NCBI RefSeq assembly: GCF_900101955.1
Contig: NZ_FNAQ01000013.1
Span: forward strand, 1 to 64,000
DNA from: Desulfuromonas thiophila
GTDB taxonomy: Bacteria > Desulfobacterota > Desulfuromonadia > Desulfuromonadales > Desulfuromonadaceae
Direction: 5' to 3'
DNA: 64,000 nt
In this document: positions 1 to 8,614 of the stretch, in pieces
Layout of the letters: every line of letters starts with the position of its first letter
Numbering within the stretch: position 1 is the stretch's first letter
Program-made: the position numbers and the translations under genes
The notes under the pieces: generated by a model
Database searches by the model: none
The model's input: only the letters and a program-made list of their open reading frames with translations
What the model was told of the DNA's origin: nothing

Positions 1-249
1 CATGGCCTGGTTGAGTTCAGTCTGGACGGGATCATTCTGGCGTTTTTTCAGCGACTCGTCGATCCCGGCCAGCGCTTTCTCTCGCCACTGCTCCAGGCGG
101 TAGATCTCAATGCTCAGTTCGCGGGATAGCGCATCAACGGATTCGCCCCGCAGCAGACGTAGGACCACTTCACGCTTGCGGGCGGCACTCCAGCGCTGCC
201 CCTCGGCCAACGGTCCTGTGACGGTTTCGTTCTGGTTCTGTTTGGTCAT
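1..249 (-). CDS. IS3-like transposase OrfA, partial at window edge
   Basis: The minus strand reads 83 codons from an ATG at 249 to the window edge with no stop, so the gene continues to the left. The peptide starts MTKQNQNETVTG and contains a helix-turn-helix region typical of the first ORF of IS3-type elements: RWSAARKREVVLRLLRGES, then LSIEIYRLEQWREKAL. OrfA normally binds the element ends and is joined to an OrfB integrase by frameshifting; OrfB would lie outside the window. The upstream end of the element lies just right of the start codon (261-296). Family assignment is by motif resemblance only. Confidence 0.72.
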   Translation of the reverse strand, partial: MTKQNQNETVTGPLAEGQRWSAARKREVVLRLLRGESVDALSRELSIEIYRLEQWREKALAGIDESLKKRQNDPVQTELNQAM

Positions 250-260
250 TGTCAATCTCC

Positions 261-296
261 TTGGACACGGGGACATTACCCCAAATCAGTGTCCAA
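261..296. repeat. Probable terminal sequence of the IS element
   Basis: TTGGACAC (261-268) is the inverted complement of GTGTCCAA (289-296). Between them GGGG/CCCC (269-272, 279-282) adds a second stem. The structure lies immediately upstream of the transposase start and exactly where the reading frame of the next gene begins to make sense, so it probably marks the end of the insertion sequence. The other end and the target duplication are outside the window. Confidence 0.5.
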
Positions 297-1729
297 GAAA
301 ACCGGCGCCGCTCCATAATGGGGTGCATGTCAGTCTCGGCAGCCGGCGTCTGACTGCCGAACGGGCCCTGGGCGGTGGCGGCAGCTATCCGGCGGCACTG
401 GAAAAGCTGTGCGGTGATCTGGCGATCAAGATTCAGGAACATTTTCTGCCCCTGTTTGTCGGCACCTACAGTGCCGCGCCCTATCGGCTCGGCTTTGAGG
501 ATTTTCATCCGGAGCGGGCGCTGGGTTTTCTGGCCCACGAACTCGATTTCACCCATCTGCGCATGCTGTGGCGCCGCTGGCGCAAGAAGGCGCAGCTCAA
601 GCTGCTGGGACAGCGGCTGACGCCCTTCGGGCCTGACTGGCTCGATGGCGCCCTGAGCCGCTTGCCGGGCTTGCAGGGCGATTTTGTGCCGGATTTCCGT
701 TTGATCGATTATCCGGTGAGTTTTCTCAGCAGCGCCGAAAGCCCGGCTCTCGATGGTCATCTGGGCAACCAGCAGCGCCTGCTGGCCGATCTCGATGCCA
801 TGGGCGTGTTCGACGCGCGCATGTCGCTGTATCAGCTGATGAAGTTGCGCAGTTACCAGCAACAGGGTTTCTGTGGCTTCGAAGGCCGTTATTACAGTCT
901 GTTTCCTTCCTTTGGCGCCGATATGGCGGCGGCGGTAAGCCTGCAGCAGCTCATCAGCGCTCTGGCGTTTCAGTACATGGCCAGCGGTCTTGGCCAGCAT
1001 CGCACCATTCCCGATACTCCCCAGTGTGAAAGTGAACGACGGCAGATTTTTTTCGGCCGCGCCCTTGGTCTGCCGACCTTCTATGTGCGGCGCGACAGTC
1101 GTAACCGCTTCTTGCTGCGCATTCTGCGGCGCACGGCCGGCGTGCGGGTCAGTCGGCGCTATCCCGGTTACTGGCGCGTGCCACAGCAGCAGTACGCCCT
1201 GGCCGCGCTGGAGGTGCTGGAGCAGGATGGCGCCGCCCTGATCGAGCAGCTGGGCTGCGGCGAGCTGCTGACCGATCTGCGCCAGCGGTTGCTGCGTCCG
1301 GCCGAAGCCAGCGCCGTCGGTCGGCTGAGCCGTGCCATTCTGGCCGACGCCGGTGTGCGCCAGCCTCTGCAATTGCCGGCGGCCGAGTTCAACCGGCTGG
1401 CGGAACGTTATTATCGTGATCAGCTGCGGCTGGAGCAGCTGTGGGAAGGTCTGGCCGATCTGCGGCCGACGGTGGCCAGTCTGGCAGCTGAGGGGTCTGC
1501 GGCCGAACGGGTCTGGTTGCGCCAGCAGCTCGGCGGGCGCGAGGACCTGACCACGGCCTTCGACGATCTGGTCCAGCGGTTGCGGCAGCAGCGGCTGCGC
1601 GGTGCCGATCTGCTGGCGCTGATCAATCTGGTGCTGCTGTGCCTGCAGCAGGACCGGCGCCGGGCGGGTTTGACAGGCGAGGGGGAGGGGGACCATGACG
1701 CTACCACACCAGTATATCGAGCGCTATAG
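296..1729 (+). pseudogene. Unknown protein, 5' end removed by IS insertion
   Basis: An open frame of about 477 codons runs from the IS end to TAG at 1729. The frame continues leftwards only as the antisense of the transposase, so the native start is lost. The protein is rich in Arg, Gln and Leu and has no transmembrane segment or signal peptide in the part seen. Recognisable stretches include YRLGFEDFHPERALGFL and FLAHELDFTHLRMLWRRW near its N-terminal side. I do not recognise the family. It overlaps the psd start by 35 bases, so the two probably formed one operon. If the IS supplies a promoter, a shortened product could still be made. Confidence 0.6.
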
Positions 1730-2708
1730 CGGCCAGGTACGGACCGAGCAGCTGTTCGGCGACCGGCTGGTGCGTTTTCTTTATCATCCGCTGCGTGAAC
1801 AGGCACCGGCGTTGTTCCGGCTGCTGACCAGTGGCTACAGTTCGCGCCTGTTGGCGCTGGCCCAGTACGATCTCGATACCTTTAATCCCCGTTTGCGCCA
1901 GCCGGCCTTCCTGCGTCAGTACGGCATCGATCTGGCGGAATGCCTGGAGCCGGAGCGGCTCACCAGTGCCCGTCGGCTGTTCGAGCGGCGTATCCGCTAC
2001 TGGCATTGCCGGCCCATGGCGGCGGATGAGCGGGCGGTGGTGGCGCCGGCGGATGCGCGCCTGTTGCTGGCCTCCCTGGCCGAAGACAGTGCTCTGTGGC
2101 TCAAGGACAAGTTTTTCGTGCTGGCGGAGCTGCTGGCCGCGACTAAGACCGACTGGCTGGGTCGCTTTGCCGCCGCCGATGTCGCCATTTTCCGGCTGAC
2201 GCCGGAGAAATACCATTACAACCACCTGCCGGTCAGTGGCCGGATTGTCGATCAGTACGAGGTGCAGGGCCGCTATCATGCCTGCAATCCCGGCGCGGTG
2301 GTGGCCGCGGTGACGCCCTATGACAAGAACCGCCGCCTGGTGACGCTGATTGATACCGATGTGGCCGACGGCTCTCAGGTGGGGCTGGTGGCCATGGTCG
2401 AGGTGGTGGCGCTGATGATCGGTGATCTGCACAGCTGTTACTGCGATCATTGCGGGTATGAACCCGTGACGCTGCAGTACCCCGGACTGTTCGTGCGCCG
2501 GGGTCAGCCCAAAAGCCTGTTCCGTCCCGGCAGCAGCACGGTGGTGCTGCTGTTCGAACCCGGCCGGCTGCGCTTCAGCGACGATCTGCTGGCCAACCAG
2601 CGGCGTGGCGATGTCGTCAGCCGCTTCAGCCGCGGCTTTGGTCTGCCGCTGGTGGAAACCGAGGTGCGGCTGCGCAGCACCATCGGCCGGGCGGTGACAG
2701 GAGGTTGA
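1695..2708 (+). CDS. psd: Phosphatidylserine decarboxylase
   Basis: 337 aa. Converts phosphatidylserine to phosphatidylethanolamine using a pyruvoyl group made by self-cleavage. The C-terminal half carries the family signature: FRLTPEKYHYNHLPVSG at about 175-191, and the cleavage region LFRPGSSTVVLLFEPG at about 273-288, where the Ser of GSS would become the pyruvoyl. The N-terminal 150 residues are less conserved. The ATG at 1695 follows a purine-rich GAGGGGGA sequence and overlaps the preceding truncated gene by 35 bases. The enzyme should act at the inner membrane. The GSS form rather than LGST matches the soluble/mitochondrial-like variants. Confidence 0.85.
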   Translation: MTLPHQYIERYSGQVRTEQLFGDRLVRFLYHPLREQAPALFRLLTSGYSSRLLALAQYDLDTFNPRLRQPAFLRQYGIDLAECLEPERLTSARRLFERRIRYWHCRPMAADERAVVAPADARLLLASLAEDSALWLKDKFFVLAELLAATKTDWLGRFAAADVAIFRLTPEKYHYNHLPVSGRIVDQYEVQGRYHACNPGAVVAAVTPYDKNRRLVTLIDTDVADGSQVGLVAMVEVVALMIGDLHSCYCDHCGYEPVTLQYPGLFVRRGQPKSLFRPGSSTVVLLFEPGRLRFSDDLLANQRRGDVVSRFSRGFGLPLVETEVRLRSTIGRAVTGG

Positions 2709-2747
2709 ACTACGCCTGGGAAGCTGGGGGCGCAACAACGTAGCGAT

Positions 2748-2829
2748 GGCGGCGTTGCGGCAACGGCCCCGGCCTTGCCTGCGGTGCTTTGTGTTTCGCC
2801 AGCCAACCTGATGCTGTTTACCAAAGCAG
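2748..2829 (+). repeat. Structured intergenic repeat, copy 1
   Basis: This stretch upstream of the Lgt-like gene aligns with 15722-15805 upstream of grpE. Shared blocks are GCGTTGCGGCAACGG, TTGCCT, TTTCGCCA, AACC and GATGCT. Both copies can form GGCAA...TTGCC, GGYG...CGCC and a GATGC/GC-rich 3' hairpin, with base changes that keep pairing in the first stem loop. It may be a 5'-UTR element or the remnant of a dispersed repeat. I do not recognise it as a known riboswitch. Confidence 0.5.
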
Positions 2830-2849
2830 CTCGGAAGGAGCCTGTTGTG

Positions 2850-3893
2850 ATGACCAATCTGCTGATTTTGCTGGTGTTAGCCTTGCTGAGCGGCTTTTAC
2901 CTGCTGTGGGGCTGTCGGGTGCTGCCGCGCGAAGGCTGGCAGTTTATCGCTGCGGTGCCGCTGCGGCGCGTTGGTCCGGAACAGTGGCAGGGCTGTAACC
3001 TGACCTATTACGGCCTGTTGACCGCCAATGCCTATGTCGCGGCCTTGCTGCTGCTGTTGTTGGCGCTGCAGGCTGTCGGGGTGGCCAGCGCCACCGTGGC
3101 GCTGCTTGGACTGGCGTTGCTGGGGCTGTGTGTGCCGGCTTCGCGACTGGTGGCGCAATGGGTTGAGGGCAAGGCGCACACCTTCACCGTTGGTGGCGCG
3201 GTTTTTGTCGGTATTCTGGCGGCGCCCTGGCTGGTTCTGGCCATCAACGCCGTAGTGGGGCGGCAACTGTTGCCACCGCTGGCGACCCTGGCGGCGCTGG
3301 CGCTGGCCTACGCCTTTGGCGAGGGCTTCGGCCGGCTGGCCTGTATCAGCTTCGGCTGCTGTTATGGTCGGCCACTGGCCCAGAGTGGCCCTTTGGTCCG
3401 TCGGCTGTTCGGGCGTTTTCCGCTGGTATTTGAAGGCACAACCCGCAAGATCGCCTATGCCAGCGGTTTACAGAACACGGCGGTCGTGCCGGTTCAGGCC
3501 CTGACCGCCCTGCTCTATGTCGGCGCCGGCCTGATGGGACTGTGGCTCTACAGCCGTGGAGCGATGCTGGCGGCTCTGCTGCTGGCAACCCTGGTCACCC
3601 AGGGCTGGCGGCTGCTGTCGGAACTGCTGCGCGCCGACTATCGTGGCGAGCGGCGCTTTAGCGCCTATCAGTGGATGGCCCTGCTGAGCCTGTTTTATCT
3701 GCCGCTGGTGGCGAGCTGGCTGCCGCCGGGGCCGCAGCTGCCAGTCGATTTGCTGACGGGGCTGCGTGGCCTGTGGCACCCGGCCATCCTGTTGCTGGCG
3801 GCCGTGCTCTGGTGGCTACTGTTTCTCTATACCGGCTGTAGCCGCGTGACCGGCGCCATCCTGCAGTTTCACGTCCGGCGTGAGCGGATCTGA
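2850..3893 (+). CDS. Prolipoprotein diacylglyceryl transferase-like membrane protein
   Basis: 347 aa with about eight hydrophobic segments. The core GEGFGRLACISFGCCYGRP (residues about 153-171) resembles the Lgt family motif, in which a GR-G-CF-GCCYG stretch lies at the membrane. Lgt adds diacylglycerol to lipobox Cys residues, but this protein lacks several features of bona fide Lgt, so it may be a paralogue with another lipid-linked role. The start is ATG 2850 (GTG 2847 is also possible); AAGGAG at 2835-2840 supports both. It lies after psd and overlaps the DUF2062 gene by 14 bases, suggesting a membrane-lipid operon. Confidence 0.65.
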   Translation: MTNLLILLVLALLSGFYLLWGCRVLPREGWQFIAAVPLRRVGPEQWQGCNLTYYGLLTANAYVAALLLLLLALQAVGVASATVALLGLALLGLCVPASRLVAQWVEGKAHTFTVGGAVFVGILAAPWLVLAINAVVGRQLLPPLATLAALALAYAFGEGFGRLACISFGCCYGRPLAQSGPLVRRLFGRFPLVFEGTTRKIAYASGLQNTAVVPVQALTALLYVGAGLMGLWLYSRGAMLAALLLATLVTQGWRLLSELLRADYRGERRFSAYQWMALLSLFYLPLVASWLPPGPQLPVDLLTGLRGLWHPAILLLAAVLWWLLFLYTGCSRVTGAILQFHVRRERI

Positions 3894-4395
3894 TCGGCGT
3901 TTTGGCGGCTTGCATGCGGCCCGTCAAATCCGGCGGCTTCTCGGCCGTCTGCTGTGGGCGGGTTCCAGCCCGCGGCGTCTGGCGCTGGCACTGAGCCTGG
4001 CGATTTTGCTGGGATTGATGCCGTTGCCCTGGGGCACCAGTCTGTTGTGCGCCGCCCTGGCCCTGAGTCTGCGACTGAATCTGGCGCTGATGCAGGCGGT
4101 CAATTTCGCGCTTTACCCCCTGCAGCTGGTTCTGCTGCTGCCCTTCTTTCACGCCGGTGCCTCTCTGGCCGGTGTTCCTGCCCCTGGTGCCATTCTTTCG
4201 CTGTCTGCCCTGCTTGATCTGTCGCGAATGGCCGGTACGCTGGCACCGTTGGCCTTTGCCGCCGCTGGCGCGTTGCTGCTCTGGTTGCTGGCAGCGCTGC
4301 TGCTGTGGCCTGTGCTCTATGGGCTGTCGTTGTACGCGTTGCAACGGCTGGCCCACCAGCGCAGTGCTGACGATTTCGCTGAACTGGAAAAGTAA
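3880..4395 (+). CDS. DUF2062-family membrane protein
   Basis: 171 aa. After a basic N-terminus, SPRRLALALSLAILLGLMPL and WGTSLLCAALALSLRLNLAL give the pattern of DUF2062, a small membrane family often found beside glycosyltransferase or lipid genes. Three to four hydrophobic segments are visible. The GTG at 3880 overlaps the Lgt-like gene by 14 bases, so translation is probably coupled, although there is no strong ribosome-binding site. Function is unknown; context suggests an envelope role. Confidence 0.65.
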   Translation: MSGSDRRFGGLHAARQIRRLLGRLLWAGSSPRRLALALSLAILLGLMPLPWGTSLLCAALALSLRLNLALMQAVNFALYPLQLVLLLPFFHAGASLAGVPAPGAILSLSALLDLSRMAGTLAPLAFAAAGALLLWLLAALLLWPVLYGLSLYALQRLAHQRSADDFAELEK

Positions 4396-4510
4396 CGCCG
4401 CGCTGCTGCGGTGCCGCGGTCTTTTTGCTATACTTCACCAGAATTCTGGCGGGTAGCGCAGGTGCTGCCGCTGCTGGACTGAGGGTTGCCCTTTTCCGGT
4501 GAGTCGCATT

Positions 4511-5260
4511 ATGTCCGCGCTTCGGCTCTCTTCTTCTCTGACACCGCTGGAGGCTTATGCCCGGCAGGCCCCCTGGCCGCAGGGCTTGACGGTGTTGCGA
4601 CCGCTCGCCGGCAACGGGCGCGCTTTGGCTGGAGAGCGGCAGGGTGACAGTCGTGATCGTGTCAGCCTCAGTGGTGCGGCGCGCCAACAGGCCGATGAGG
4701 CGAAAACCGCCACGGCACCGGTTGCTGGCGAGGCGGAGGAGAAGACGTCAGTGGCCGCAGCCGCAGCGCCCCAGACCCAGCTGACCACGGCCGAACTGGA
4801 ACAGGTGCGGCAGCTGCAGCAGCGTGATCAGGAGGTGCGGGTTCACGAAGCGGCCCATGCCGCCGCCGGCGGCCCCTATGCCGGTGCGCCGACCCTGCGC
4901 TACGAAACCGGTCCCGATGGCCGCCGCTACGCGGTTGAAGGGGCCGTCAATGTCGATCTGGCGGCCGTGGCGGGTGATCCTGCGGCCACCATCGAAAAGA
5001 TGGCCGTCATTGAGCGGGCTGCCCTGGCGCCGGCTCAACCGTCCGCTCAGGATTATCGGGTGGCGGCGCGGGCACGTCGCCAGGCGGCCAGCGCGCGGCA
5101 GGAACTGGCCGAACAGCAACGGGCCGCACCGCAGATGGCCCAGGTCGCGGCGGCCTACAGCCGCATGGCCGGCCGGGCGGCCGACACGGCGACAGAGCCC
5201 GGTCATGCGGCCGCAGCCGCCATTTCCGCCCGGCTTGACGGGCCGGGCTTGCGGGCATAG
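4511..5260 (+). CDS. SprA-family putative metalloprotease
   Basis: 249 aa from ATG 4511 (a GTG at 4499 is in frame but lacks a good ribosome-binding site). The central part (about 105-195) matches the SprA-related family: REVRVHEAAH-like residues supply HExxH-type zinc ligands (HEAAH), followed by YETGPDGRRYAVEG, NVDLAAVAGDP and the LAPAQPSAQDYRVAARA stretch. The flanks are low-complexity, Ala/Gln/Arg-rich and probably disordered. No signal peptide is seen. The family is annotated as a putative catalase-related or metalloprotease domain without firm biochemistry. The 155-bp repeat follows about 50 bases after the stop. Confidence 0.75.
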   Translation: MSALRLSSSLTPLEAYARQAPWPQGLTVLRPLAGNGRALAGERQGDSRDRVSLSGAARQQADEAKTATAPVAGEAEEKTSVAAAAAPQTQLTTAELEQVRQLQQRDQEVRVHEAAHAAAGGPYAGAPTLRYETGPDGRRYAVEGAVNVDLAAVAGDPAATIEKMAVIERAALAPAQPSAQDYRVAARARRQAASARQELAEQQRAAPQMAQVAAAYSRMAGRAADTATEPGHAAAAAISARLDGPGLRA

Positions 5261-5310
5261 GCGATGCCGCCGCCAGCCGGCTGTCGATAGACGTTTGGCG
5301 CGCCCGGGCC

Positions 5311-5469
5311 TAGCAGGCTGTTGAAAAACAGCCTGCTGGAGCCCATGGACGGGCGACCAAAATCAATCATTACTTGGTAATGGATTGATTTTGTGAGCAA
5401 GACGGAAATCGCATTTTCGGCTTGCGTCGTTGAAAAAGCCCCGGATGGGACTTTTTCAACATCCTGCTA
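5311..5469 (+). repeat. Three-hairpin dispersed element, copy 1
   Basis: 159 bp bounded by TAGCAGG and CCTGCTA. It contains three inverted repeats in order: CAGGCTGTT-GAAA-AACAGCCTG, a long AT-rich stem built on CAAAATCAAT/ATTGATTTTG, and GTTGAAAAAG/CTTTTTCAAC. The same sequence in the opposite orientation is at 38478-38629 and 40009-40163, and a remnant is at 40713-40734. Every copy lies just 3' of a gene and in the same orientation relative to that gene, which suggests a mobile non-autonomous element used as a 3'-end structure. Confidence 0.85.
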
Positions 5470-5609
5470 GGCGCGATGCTGTTTCTTCCGCAGTTGTTAT
5501 AAACAGGAACAATCTGGTTTGTGCTCCTGCTGGTGATGGCAGAGCTACACAGCCCTGGACTGCTGTTGCTCTGCCATCGTTTCGTGGCCTCGACGCTTGC
5601 GGACCTTGT

Positions 5610-5775
5610 TTCATGGCCTGATCCTGGCCTGCCTGCCTGTGCGTTTTTGCCTGGCTTGTCCTCCCTGATGCCGGTTGTAAAGGGCTCCGGGGTGTGCAAT
5701 TGCCGGGCGGCGGAAATCCTTTCTCCCTGATCCCGGCAGCCATGGGCTTTGTGCCCGCTTTGGTGCTGCGCCCTG
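5610..5775 (+). promoter_or_regulatory. Antiporter leader, possible c-di-AMP (ydaO) riboswitch
   Basis: The 300 bases between the repeat and the antiporter gene hold no convincing ORF. The 3' part has blocks in the order seen in ydaO/yuaA riboswitches: CTGATGCCGGTT, a GGGGTG block, then CCTTTCTCCCTGATCCCGG followed by CAGCC. These riboswitches commonly control K+ and osmotic transporters, which fits the CPA2 antiporter downstream. The match is from memory of the consensus, and the GAATC core is not well preserved, so this is a suggestion only. Confidence 0.3.
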
Positions 5776-5785
5776 ACGAGGCCGC

Positions 5786-7477
5786 ATGGACGTTCTTGAT
5801 CACCACAATGTTACCGTATTGCTGTTGTCTCTCGGGTTGCTGCTGGCAGCGGCGCGGTTGCTGGGGGAGCTGGCACGTTCTGTCAACCTGCCGGCGGTGC
5901 TGGGTGAAATCCTCGCCGGCATTCTGGCCGGACCGACGGTACTCGGTGCTGTTGCGCCCGCGATTCATGCCTTTCTGTTCCCTTGTGTCGGCGGTTGCGC
6001 GCTGGCCTTTGATGGTCTGACAACGTTGGCCATCGTGCTGTTTTTGCTGGTGGCTGGCATGGAGGTCAATCTGTCGGCGGTCTGGCGCCAGGGCAAGACC
6101 GCGTTGTGGGTCGGCCTGGCCGGCATGGCGTTGCCCTTTGCCCTGGGGTTTGCCGCCGCCTGGTGGCTGCCGCAACTGATGGGTCACCAGGCCGGCGCGC
6201 CCCGGCTCGCCTTTGCCCTGTTCATGGCCACGGCGCTGTCGATATCGGCCCTGCCGATCATCGCCAAGATCCTGATGGATCTGAACATCTATCGGAGCGA
6301 TCTGGGCGTGACGGTGGTGGCGGCGGCGGTGCTCAACGATCTGCTCGGCTGGTTGGTGTTTGCCGTCATTCTCGGGTTGCTCGGCGCCGGTGGTGGGCTG
6401 CCGGTCGGCTATACCATCGGCCTGACCCTGCTCTTTACCCTGATGATGCTGACGCTGTTCCCCTGGGCCATTCATCGTGCATTGCCCTGGATACAGGCCC
6501 ATACCAGCTGGCCCGGCGGGGTGCTGGGTTTTGCCCTATCCCTGTGTCTGTTGGCCGCGGCCTTCACCGAATGGATCGGCATCCATGCCATCTTCGGCTC
6601 TTTTCTCGCCGGCGTGGCCTTGGGCCATTCGAGCCATCTGCGCGAACGCACCCGCACCACCATCGAGCAGTTTGTATCCTTCATCTTCGCGCCGCTGTTT
6701 TTTGCCAGCATTGGTCTGAAGGTCAATTTTCTCGACCACTTCAATCCATTGCTGACCCTGACGGTGCTGGTGCTGGCCCTTTGCGGTAAGATTCTTGGCA
6801 GCACGCTCGGCGGCCGGGGTGCCGGCCTGCCGTGGCGCGATGCCCTGGGGATCGGTTTCGGCATGAGTGCCCAGGGCACCATGGGCATTATTCTGGGTGT
6901 GCTGGCGTTGCAGTATGGTCTGATCAGTCAGACGGTTTTTGTGTCGCTGGTGATCATGGCGCTGGTGACCTCGCTGCTGAGTGGCCCGGCCATGCAGGCC
7001 GTGCTGCGGCTGAAAAAGGCCCGCCGCTTTGTCGATTACCTGGCGCCGAGCGGTTTTGTGTTGCGGCTCAAGGCGGCGGATCGCTGGCAGTTGATCGAGG
7101 AGTTTGCTCAGCTGGCGGCGCCCCTGGCGGGGTGCGCGGTGACGGAGATTGCCGCTCTGGTGCGGCAGCGCGAACAGGTGATGGCCACCGGCATCGGCAA
7201 GGGCCTGGCCGTGCCGCACGCCCGGCTGGAGGGCCTGGCCGAGCCGCTGGTGCTGGTGGGGCTGGCGCCCCTGGGGATCGATTTCGACGCGCCCGATGAT
7301 CTGCCAGCCATGCTGATTTTCTTCATCCTCACGCCGCAGGACGACAGCGGTATCCAGCTGGAGATTCTTGCCGACATTGCCGGCACCTTCAAGAGCCGGC
7401 CGATGCGCGAAAGCTGTCTGCAGGTGAGCAGCTATACCGAATTTCTCGCGCTGGTGCGCAGTGGCCAGGCCCATTGA
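5786..7477 (+). CDS. CPA2 (Kef-type) cation:proton antiporter with PTS EIIA domain
   Basis: 563 aa. Residues 1-410 form about 12 membrane segments of a Na+/K+:H+ exchanger of the Kef/CPA2 family; AGILAGPTVLG, NDLLGWLVFA and FASIGLKVNF are typical. A C-terminal domain (about 430-560) resembles fructose-type PTS EIIA. It has GIGKGLAVPHARLEGL, whose His (about 476) would be the phosphorylated residue, and LIFFILTPQDDSG. The fusion suggests that phosphotransfer or nitrogen-PTS signals gate ion flux, although no PTS genes are in the window. The ATG at 5786 follows a long structured leader. The gene is convergent with the TauE/SafE gene. Confidence 0.82.
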   Translation: MDVLDHHNVTVLLLSLGLLLAAARLLGELARSVNLPAVLGEILAGILAGPTVLGAVAPAIHAFLFPCVGGCALAFDGLTTLAIVLFLLVAGMEVNLSAVWRQGKTALWVGLAGMALPFALGFAAAWWLPQLMGHQAGAPRLAFALFMATALSISALPIIAKILMDLNIYRSDLGVTVVAAAVLNDLLGWLVFAVILGLLGAGGGLPVGYTIGLTLLFTLMMLTLFPWAIHRALPWIQAHTSWPGGVLGFALSLCLLAAAFTEWIGIHAIFGSFLAGVALGHSSHLRERTRTTIEQFVSFIFAPLFFASIGLKVNFLDHFNPLLTLTVLVLALCGKILGSTLGGRGAGLPWRDALGIGFGMSAQGTMGIILGVLALQYGLISQTVFVSLVIMALVTSLLSGPAMQAVLRLKKARRFVDYLAPSGFVLRLKAADRWQLIEEFAQLAAPLAGCAVTEIAALVRQREQVMATGIGKGLAVPHARLEGLAEPLVLVGLAPLGIDFDAPDDLPAMLIFFILTPQDDSGIQLEILADIAGTFKSRPMRESCLQVSSYTEFLALVRSGQAH

Positions 7478-7519
7478 GCCAGTGGCCACCCCGGTTTCGC
7501 CGCCGATTTTCGTGCCGGG

Positions 7520-8317
7520 TCAGCAGAACAGGCCGATCAGCATGCGCGTTCCCATCAGTACCAGGAACAGGGCGAACACCTTCTTAAGCCGCGTTACCGG
7601 CAGGCTGTGGGCCAGCCGGGCTCCCAGCGGCGCGGTCAACACACTGGCCAGGGCGATGCCGGCCAGGGCCGGCAGGTAGATGAAGCCGAGGCTGCCGCCG
7701 GGCAGGTTGGTTACCGCCAGGCCGTTGAGCAGGTAGCCGGAGGCGCCGGCCAGGGCGATGGGAAAGCCGATGGCGGCGGAACTGCCGACAGCGCGATGCA
7801 GTGGCAGGTTGCACCAGACGAGAAAGGGTACCGATAGGCTGCCGCCGCCGATGCCAACCAGGCTAGACACGCCACCGATGAGGCTGCCGGCGCCGAACAT
7901 GCCGGCAAAGCCCGGCAATTCGCGGCCGGGATGGGGCCGCTTGTTGCGCAGCATCTGTACAGCGACGTAGAACAGGAAGCTGACGAAGAAGATACTGAGA
8001 AAGCGACTCGACAGCTGGGCCGCCAGATAGCTGCCGGCAAAGGTGCCGGTCAGAATGCCTGGCGCGATGGCCCGCACCGCTGCCCAGTGAACCGCACCGC
8101 GGGCATGGTGGGCGCGCAGGCTCGACAGCGAGGTGAACAGGATGCTGGCCAGCGAGGTGCCCAGCGCCAGATGCAGGATGTAGCTCTCCGGCATCTGTTG
8201 CGAACTGAAGGCAAAGGCCAGCAGCGGCACGATGATGACACCGCCGCCGACACCGAGCAGTCCGGCCATGACCCCGGCGATGGCGCCGGTGGCCAGATAA
8301 AACAGAAAAAACAGCAT
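7520..8317 (-). CDS. TauE/SafE-family sulfite/organosulfur permease
   Basis: 265 aa with eight hydrophobic segments arranged as two repeats, the layout of TauE/SafE (DUF81) permeases. AGLLGVGGGVIIVPLL near the N-terminus and SSLVGIGGGSLSVPFLVW in the middle are the paired signature motifs. The start ATG at 8317 has GGAGG five bases upstream; a longer in-frame extension lacks one. The family exports sulfite, sulfoacetate or related anions, but the substrate cannot be read from sequence. Confidence 0.82.
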   Translation of the reverse strand: MLFFLFYLATGAIAGVMAGLLGVGGGVIIVPLLAFAFSSQQMPESYILHLALGTSLASILFTSLSSLRAHHARGAVHWAAVRAIAPGILTGTFAGSYLAAQLSSRFLSIFFVSFLFYVAVQMLRNKRPHPGRELPGFAGMFGAGSLIGGVSSLVGIGGGSLSVPFLVWCNLPLHRAVGSSAAIGFPIALAGASGYLLNGLAVTNLPGGSLGFIYLPALAGIALASVLTAPLGARLAHSLPVTRLKKVFALFLVLMGTRMLIGLFC

Positions 8318-8614
8318 GACAGCCTCCAGCTTGGGTGCCACGGCAAACGGTTTGGGTCGTGGCACAATAAAGAATTTTCGCGACCGGTTCTCCGGCCAAG
8401 GGCTTCATTGGCGGCTTGCCCGTCGGGGGACTGGGCGGCCAGCAATGCTGAATGTGGCAGCGACAAACGATAGACAGGCACAGTGGCGGCTGTCAAAGAG
8501 TAAAAAATCCCTTGTGGGGGATGTTTTGTGCCAGGGCTGCTGTCGGCCGGTCGGTTTCTGCTATACTTGCCCGGTTAGCCCGTTGTCATGTTTCCCGGTT
8601 CAGCAGGAGCCCCC
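8318..8614 (+). promoter_or_regulatory. Divergent intergenic region with -10 box for yifB
   Basis: The region lies between the divergent permease and yifB genes. A consensus-like TATACT at 8562-8567 lies about 48 bases before the yifB start. No good -35 is visible at the expected distance (GCTGTC). AGGAG at 8605-8609 is the yifB ribosome-binding site. Nothing else is recognised. Confidence 0.45.
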
